From UBA4655 sp044337015 (lineage in GTDB: Bacteria; Planctomycetota; Planctomycetia; Pirellulales; UBA1268): 10,620 nt of DNA. The position numbers were made by a program, and so were the translations under genes. This document shows positions 7,200-10,620 of the stretch, in pieces (the first letter of the stretch is position 1; the number at the start of each line of letters is the position of its first letter). The notes beneath the pieces were generated by a model. The model searched no databases. It saw only the letters and a program-made list of their open reading frames with translations, and had not been told where the DNA came from. Location of the stretch: the NCBI GenBank assembly GCA_044337015.1, contig JBIIOJ010000096.1:1-10620 (forward strand). The letters are read 5' to 3'.

Positions 7200-10100
7200 C
7201 TACTCCCCGTCGGGGTCGAGTTGGAACTCGTCGTCCGACTCGTCGCCGAGCGTCTTCTCCATGTCGAGATCGGGCAGCCCCTTGCGACCGGTGCCCGCCG
7301 AGAACCGCACCGCTCCCCAGAGTTCCGGATGGAGCTGCGATTCGATCGCCTCGTCGGCGAGGATCGCCGTCTGAGCGTTGGCCCAATAGACCCGCTCGAG
7401 CACCGCGTTGCCCTCCGGGCCGCTCGCGAGGATACCCCAGTCGAATTTGTAGGCCACGTCCGGCACGATCGAGAGCCCGAGCGATTTCAGGGGAATCATC
7501 GCCTCGGCGCAGTAGCCATTCTCGTCGCCCCGCGCTGCCAGCCGCACTTCCGGCAGCTTCACCACGCGGTCGAAGCCCGAGCGGGCCACGTCCGTCCGCG
7601 CCTCCCAGCCTTCCTCCTTCTTCGAGCCCGGCGCATTCGGCTGGTAGAGCACGGCCGTCGGCCCCTCGCCCGTCATGGTCATGAGCAGGCGGCAGTCGCC
7701 CGCGGCCGGCGTCTTCCGCTGGGCGTCGGCCTTCGTGTCGACGCCGATCTGCAGGTCGACCGCCGCGCCGGTCTTGAAGAGCCGCTTCCAGTCGTTGCCG
7801 GTGTTCTTCAGCGGCCCCGACCTGTTCACCGTGAAGCAGACGTAGAGATTCGCATCGTCGTAGGCCATGGCGAGAGAGGCGTCGCGGCCGTCGAGCGAAG
7901 AGCTCGTGAATTCCCACTCGGCGGGATTGCCGTCGAGCGTGATACCGGCCTTGCGACGGCGGCATTCGATCACCTTCGCCGACTCGTAGAGCCTCCGCGC
8001 CTGCATTGCGCGGTCCCATTCCATGGCCGCGTCGACGTCGGCCTGCGAGACCGTGAGCGTGCCCCCAAGCCGCTTGAACTTCTCGAAGCCCTGCACCTCG
8101 ACCACGCTCGCGTGGTTGTGGCCGGCCACGGCGTAGAACCTGCCGTCTTCGCGGGTCTTGCAGAAGTATCCGCTGAAGTGCTCCTGCCCGATCGTCACGT
8201 CGGTGAGGTCGAGCCCGCGGTCGTGCTCCCGCATACTCCAGGGCTTCTTCGCGGGGCCGAGCTGGTCGCGGAAGATCCGGCCGGCGAGAAGCCCGTCGGC
8301 CGTCCAGACATGCCAGGTGCCGCAGTTGCCGTTGGTCACGAAAAATTCGCCGAGGTCGCCTTCCGTGGCCGTCTCGTGGCCGACGACGTCGAACTGCGCC
8401 ACGACCTGCCCCGGAAACCACGGCTTCTTCGCTTTGAGCAGGGCGTGCACGCCCCAGCCTTCGTTCGGATGCGTCCACGAGGGCTTTCCATCGGCATCGA
8501 CGGCCGCCATACGGGCGTCGTCGCCGACCACGAAAAAGCGACCGTCGTCCATCCGCACCACCCGGGAGTCGAAGGACTTCGTCTTCCGCTCGTAGACCGG
8601 CACGCCGTTCGCGAGGATCTCCTTCACCTCGTAGCGATAGCCGGGCGAATCGACGCCGAGTGTCTCGTCGAACCGGCCGACGGCCGCGGCCCGCTTGTCC
8701 GTCATGTCGAAGAATTCCACCTCGTCGGCCTGCGGCGCACCGTCGCCGCTGCGATCGCTCCATAGAAACTCGACGTCCCCGAGCGCCTTGCGTCCGAGCT
8801 TCTCCAGGATGTCGGGTGTTCGCAGCAGCGGAAAGTTGCCCGCCGCTCCCATCGCCGCCACGGACTTCAGCCGGTCTTTCTCCTGGAGGTAGACGATCCC
8901 CACCGGCTGCGTCAGGAAGTGCGCTCTCGTCACGAGGTAGTGGCGGTCCTTGATCCGGATGGGCTGTTCCCCGGCCGGCGTGCTGCCCTGCCAGGAGACG
9001 TTCTTCAGGGCCGTGGCCCCGGTCTTCCAGTCGAGCGCGAACTCGAGCCCGCCCCCGTTCGGGGTCGTGTAATACAGCCGCGATTTGTCGTAGGGATCGA
9101 GGCAGCCGCCGCCGCCGTAGTTCGTGTTGCCGAGCATGTCCTTCTTGAACGTGCCGTCCACGCCCCAGAGGCTCACTCGCTTCGGCGTCCAATCAGACTC
9201 CACCACCCAGAGTTGGTCCTTGCCGTCCACGGCGAGATCCACTCGCACCTCGGGGCTGCTCGTGAACCGCTTGGGGTCGTAGGGCCCCACGATCCGGCCG
9301 CCCGGTGTGCCGATCGAGCGCAGCGGCTTGCCCGCCGAGTCGAAGACGCGGATCACGCGCTTGTCGGCCGCACTGTCGAACACGAAGAGTTCGCCGGCCC
9401 TGCCAAACGCGATCGCGGTGGGCCGCCCCACGTCGAGCGGCAGCGGCACGTGCTTGCCCCCGTCAATATCGACCTTCACCACCTTGCCGGCGGAGATGCC
9501 GTGGAGCGATCCATCCGGGGCGAAGGCAAGTTCGCTCCCGTCGGGGAAAGGGATCTCCTTCACGAGCTTCTTCGTGGCCAGGTCGTAGACCTCGATCCGC
9601 TGGGTCGCGAGGACGTCGACCGGCGGCTCACCCCCCACCGCCTTGAGCGCCGCCACGCCATAGATCCGGCAGCGGGTCGGATCGAGATCCATGCCGCCAC
9701 GGTCTTTCCGCACGCCGTACAAGGCATCCCGCCCCGCCCCCTTCCACATCCACTGCTCGGTCACCCGCAGTCGGATCGCCCGCGTCGAGACCTCGCGGCC
9801 GAAGTCGACGTAGCCGTCCATATAGCGGGCCGAGCTGTTGTGGTTCTGGTCGGGCTGATAGTAATAGCGCAGCTTCTGCTCGTAGGTCGCGAGCTTCTCC
9901 CAGCCCTTGTCGGCCTTCAGGTCGGGGGAGCCTTCGCCCGTCCAGGCGTCGATCTCGGTGAAGCGGCCGTCGATCTCCTTGATCGCGAGGCCACGGATCG
10001 GCTGCGGCGCGTCCCACTCCATCATGTAGATGCCGGGATTCTCCGAGGTCAGGGGCGTCTCCCGATTGGCCTCCCATGCCCCTTCAGGCGTGACGGTGCC

Positions 10101-10619
10101 GGAGTTCGCGCTCACCTTGCAGCCTGGAAAGAGATTCTCGAAGCGCCGTTTGAGAATTTTCATCCCTTCGAGCTGGGCGAACCAGGCAGCCTTGTTTTTC
10201 TCCTTGGAGCCCGCGCCTCCCCCCGTGTCGCCCAGGCCCAGCCCGCCGTCGAGGCTCGCCTCGCCATCGTCGCCCAAGAGCGTCTCGTCGAGTTCGTCGA
10301 GCCCCTTGTCGAAGCTCAGCCGGATGGCCCGCGTCAGCGTCTTCTCCGGCGCCGTCACCACGGTCCATCCCTTCCCCGATCCCGCGTAGACCCGCTGCCA
10401 GTCGGCGTCCTTGTTGGGATTCGGCGGATAGGCGGCGCCAGGCTTCAAGACGCTCACGATCATCTGCAGGTCCTTCACCTCCGGCAGCGGAAAAACGAAA
10501 CTGCCGACGGGCGTCTCGCTCTCGAGCGCGATGACGATGTGCTGGCGGGCCGCCGGCTGCTTGGCGGTCTCGAGATATGTCAGGCCGTTGCATCCCGGCG
10601 GCGTGCCGGTCAGTCGCAA
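7200..10619 (-). CDS. Secreted-type multi-domain protein: two discoidin-like domains, beta-propeller, CBM9-like domain; 5' end outside window
   Basis: The frame is open from the right edge to TAG at 7200-7202, giving 1,139 residues of a longer protein. A TTG at 10619 is only the first full codon, not a credible start. Residues 1-106 and about 145-325 each look like a galactose-binding or discoidin-type beta-sandwich and share a TRAIRL strand near their ends (residues 96-101 and 279-284). An acidic, Gly-rich linker (107-143) separates them. Residues about 338-856 resemble NHL or PQQ-like propeller blades (for example GSELAFAPDGSLHGI, DLAVDGKDQLWVVESDW, RVVRMDDGRFFVVGDD). They include an EF-hand-like loop at 622-633. 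Residues about 888-1106 look like a CBM9/DOMON-type sandwich (ITLDGNPAEWEF, DDANLYVCFTV, EAMIPLKSLGL, ELWGAVRF). The tail is acidic. Such architectures occur in planctomycete and verrucomicrobial extracytoplasmic proteins of unknown function. No catalytic motif was recognised; glycan or ligand binding is inferred from the domains. Confidence 0.88.
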   Translation of the reverse strand: MRLTGTPPGCNGLTYLETAKQPAARQHIVIALESETPVGSFVFPLPEVKDLQMIVSVLKPGAAYPPNPNKDADWQRVYAGSGKGWTVVTAPEKTLTRAIRLSFDKGLDELDETLLGDDGEASLDGGLGLGDTGGGAGSKEKNKAAWFAQLEGMKILKRRFENLFPGCKVSANSGTVTPEGAWEANRETPLTSENPGIYMMEWDAPQPIRGLAIKEIDGRFTEIDAWTGEGSPDLKADKGWEKLATYEQKLRYYYQPDQNHNSSARYMDGYVDFGREVSTRAIRLRVTEQWMWKGAGRDALYGVRKDRGGMDLDPTRCRIYGVAALKAVGGEPPVDVLATQRIEVYDLATKKLVKEIPFPDGSELAFAPDGSLHGISAGKVVKVDIDGGKHVPLPLDVGRPTAIAFGRAGELFVFDSAADKRVIRVFDSAGKPLRSIGTPGGRIVGPYDPKRFTSSPEVRVDLAVDGKDQLWVVESDWTPKRVSLWGVDGTFKKDMLGNTNYGGGGCLDPYDKSRLYYTTPNGGGLEFALDWKTGATALKNVSWQGSTPAGEQPIRIKDRHYLVTRAHFLTQPVGIVYLQEKDRLKSVAAMGAAGNFPLLRTPDILEKLGRKALGDVEFLWSDRSGDGAPQADEVEFFDMTDKRAAAVGRFDETLGVDSPGYRYEVKEILANGVPVYERKTKSFDSRVVRMDDGRFFVVGDDARMAAVDADGKPSWTHPNEGWGVHALLKAKKPWFPGQVVAQFDVVGHETATEGDLGEFFVTNGNCGTWHVWTADGLLAGRIFRDQLGPAKKPWSMREHDRGLDLTDVTIGQEHFSGYFCKTREDGRFYAVAGHNHASVVEVQGFEKFKRLGGTLTVSQADVDAAMEWDRAMQARRLYESAKVIECRRRKAGITLDGNPAEWEFTSSSLDGRDASLAMAYDDANLYVCFTVNRSGPLKNTGNDWKRLFKTGAAVDLQIGVDTKADAQRKTPAAGDCRLLMTMTGEGPTAVLYQPNAPGSKKEEGWEARTDVARSGFDRVVKLPEVRLAARGDENGYCAEAMIPLKSLGLSIVPDVAYKFDWGILASGPEGNAVLERVYWANAQTAILADEAIESQLHPELWGAVRFSAGTGRKGLPDLDMEKTLGDESDDEFQLDPDGE
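7302..7958 (-). other. CBM9/DOMON-like domain of the propeller protein
   Basis: Residues about 888-1106 follow the order of the carbohydrate-binding family 9-like fold: an opening I-x-L-D-G-N-P-A-E-W, then SLAMAYDDANLYVCFTV, a strand with AVDLQIGVDTKAD, a middle part around RLLMTMTGEG, and the closing GYCAEAMIPLKSLGL and WGAVRF. Known members bind glycans, heme or other ligands, or act as adhesion modules in multi-domain extracellular proteins. Which ligand applies here cannot be told. Confidence 0.65.
8721..8756 (-). other. EF-hand-like calcium loop in the propeller
   Basis: Residues 622-633 read DRSGDGAPQADE. Asp at loop position 1, Ser at 3, Asp at 5, Gly at 6 and Glu at 12 match a calcium-binding EF-hand loop. 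Position 8 is Pro rather than Ile. A loop of this sort, preceded by Trp-Ser and followed by VEF, is a recurrent insert in planctomycete propeller proteins. Calcium binding is inferred. Confidence 0.55.
10191..10301 (-). other. Acidic Gly-rich linker between the two discoidin-like domains
   Basis: Residues 107-143 (LDELDETLLGDDGEASLDGG and on to SKEKNK) are low-complexity, rich in Asp, Glu, Leu and Gly, and turn basic at the end. They are probably disordered. A second acidic stretch forms the C-terminus of the same protein (residues 1118-1139). Confidence 0.6.
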
Positions 10620-10620
10620 C

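Noticed and set aside
7045..9192. A 715-codon minus-strand frame and a 514-codon plus-strand frame (7221-8765) overlapping the propeller gene.
   Set aside because: Both are shadows. Their translations are low-complexity and rich in Arg, Ala and Gly, and they overlap a frame with recognisable domains over its whole length.
10617..10619. TTG at the right edge as start codon of the propeller protein.
   Set aside because: The sequence from the first codon already looks like the inside of a beta-sandwich domain, with no signal peptide. The frame is simply open to the edge.

Overview
The window is G+C-rich bacterial DNA (about two thirds G+C by eye). It holds two large protein-coding genes, both read from the minus strand and both running off the window. 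One is a secreted protein of more than 2,300 residues built from autotransporter-associated beta-strand repeats (PATR). The other is a multi-domain protein with beta-sandwich, beta-propeller and carbohydrate-binding-9-like parts. This combination, the size of the proteins and the G+C-rich codon use suggest the Planctomycetes-Verrucomicrobia group, most likely a planctomycete of the Pirellulales type. That assignment rests on protein style only; no marker gene is present.

Layout in the direction of transcription (right to left). Positions 10619 to 7200 hold the 3' 1,139 codons of the propeller protein; its start lies beyond the right edge. Positions 7199 to 6943 are a 257-base intergenic region. 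It contains a weak terminator-like inverted repeat, an A+T-rich patch with a possible promoter element, and, just before the next gene, a strong GC hairpin merging into a run of eight G. Positions 6942 to 1 are one uninterrupted reading frame of 2,314 codons with a signal peptide and about 13 recognisable repeat cores. Its stop codon and C-terminal anchor or sorting domain lie beyond the left edge.

How the genes may work together: both products look extracytoplasmic. The repeat protein should form a long beta-helical stalk or fibre. The propeller protein has two discoidin-like sandwiches and a CBM9-like domain of the kind that bind glycans or other ligands. A common role at the cell surface is inference only; the gap between the genes is large enough for separate transcription. 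No RNA gene, mobile element, CRISPR array or origin was found. I see no clear new biological system here. The points most worth a second look are the hairpin and G8 tract at the start of the giant gene, the change in codon use inside it, and the unusual domain architecture of the propeller protein.
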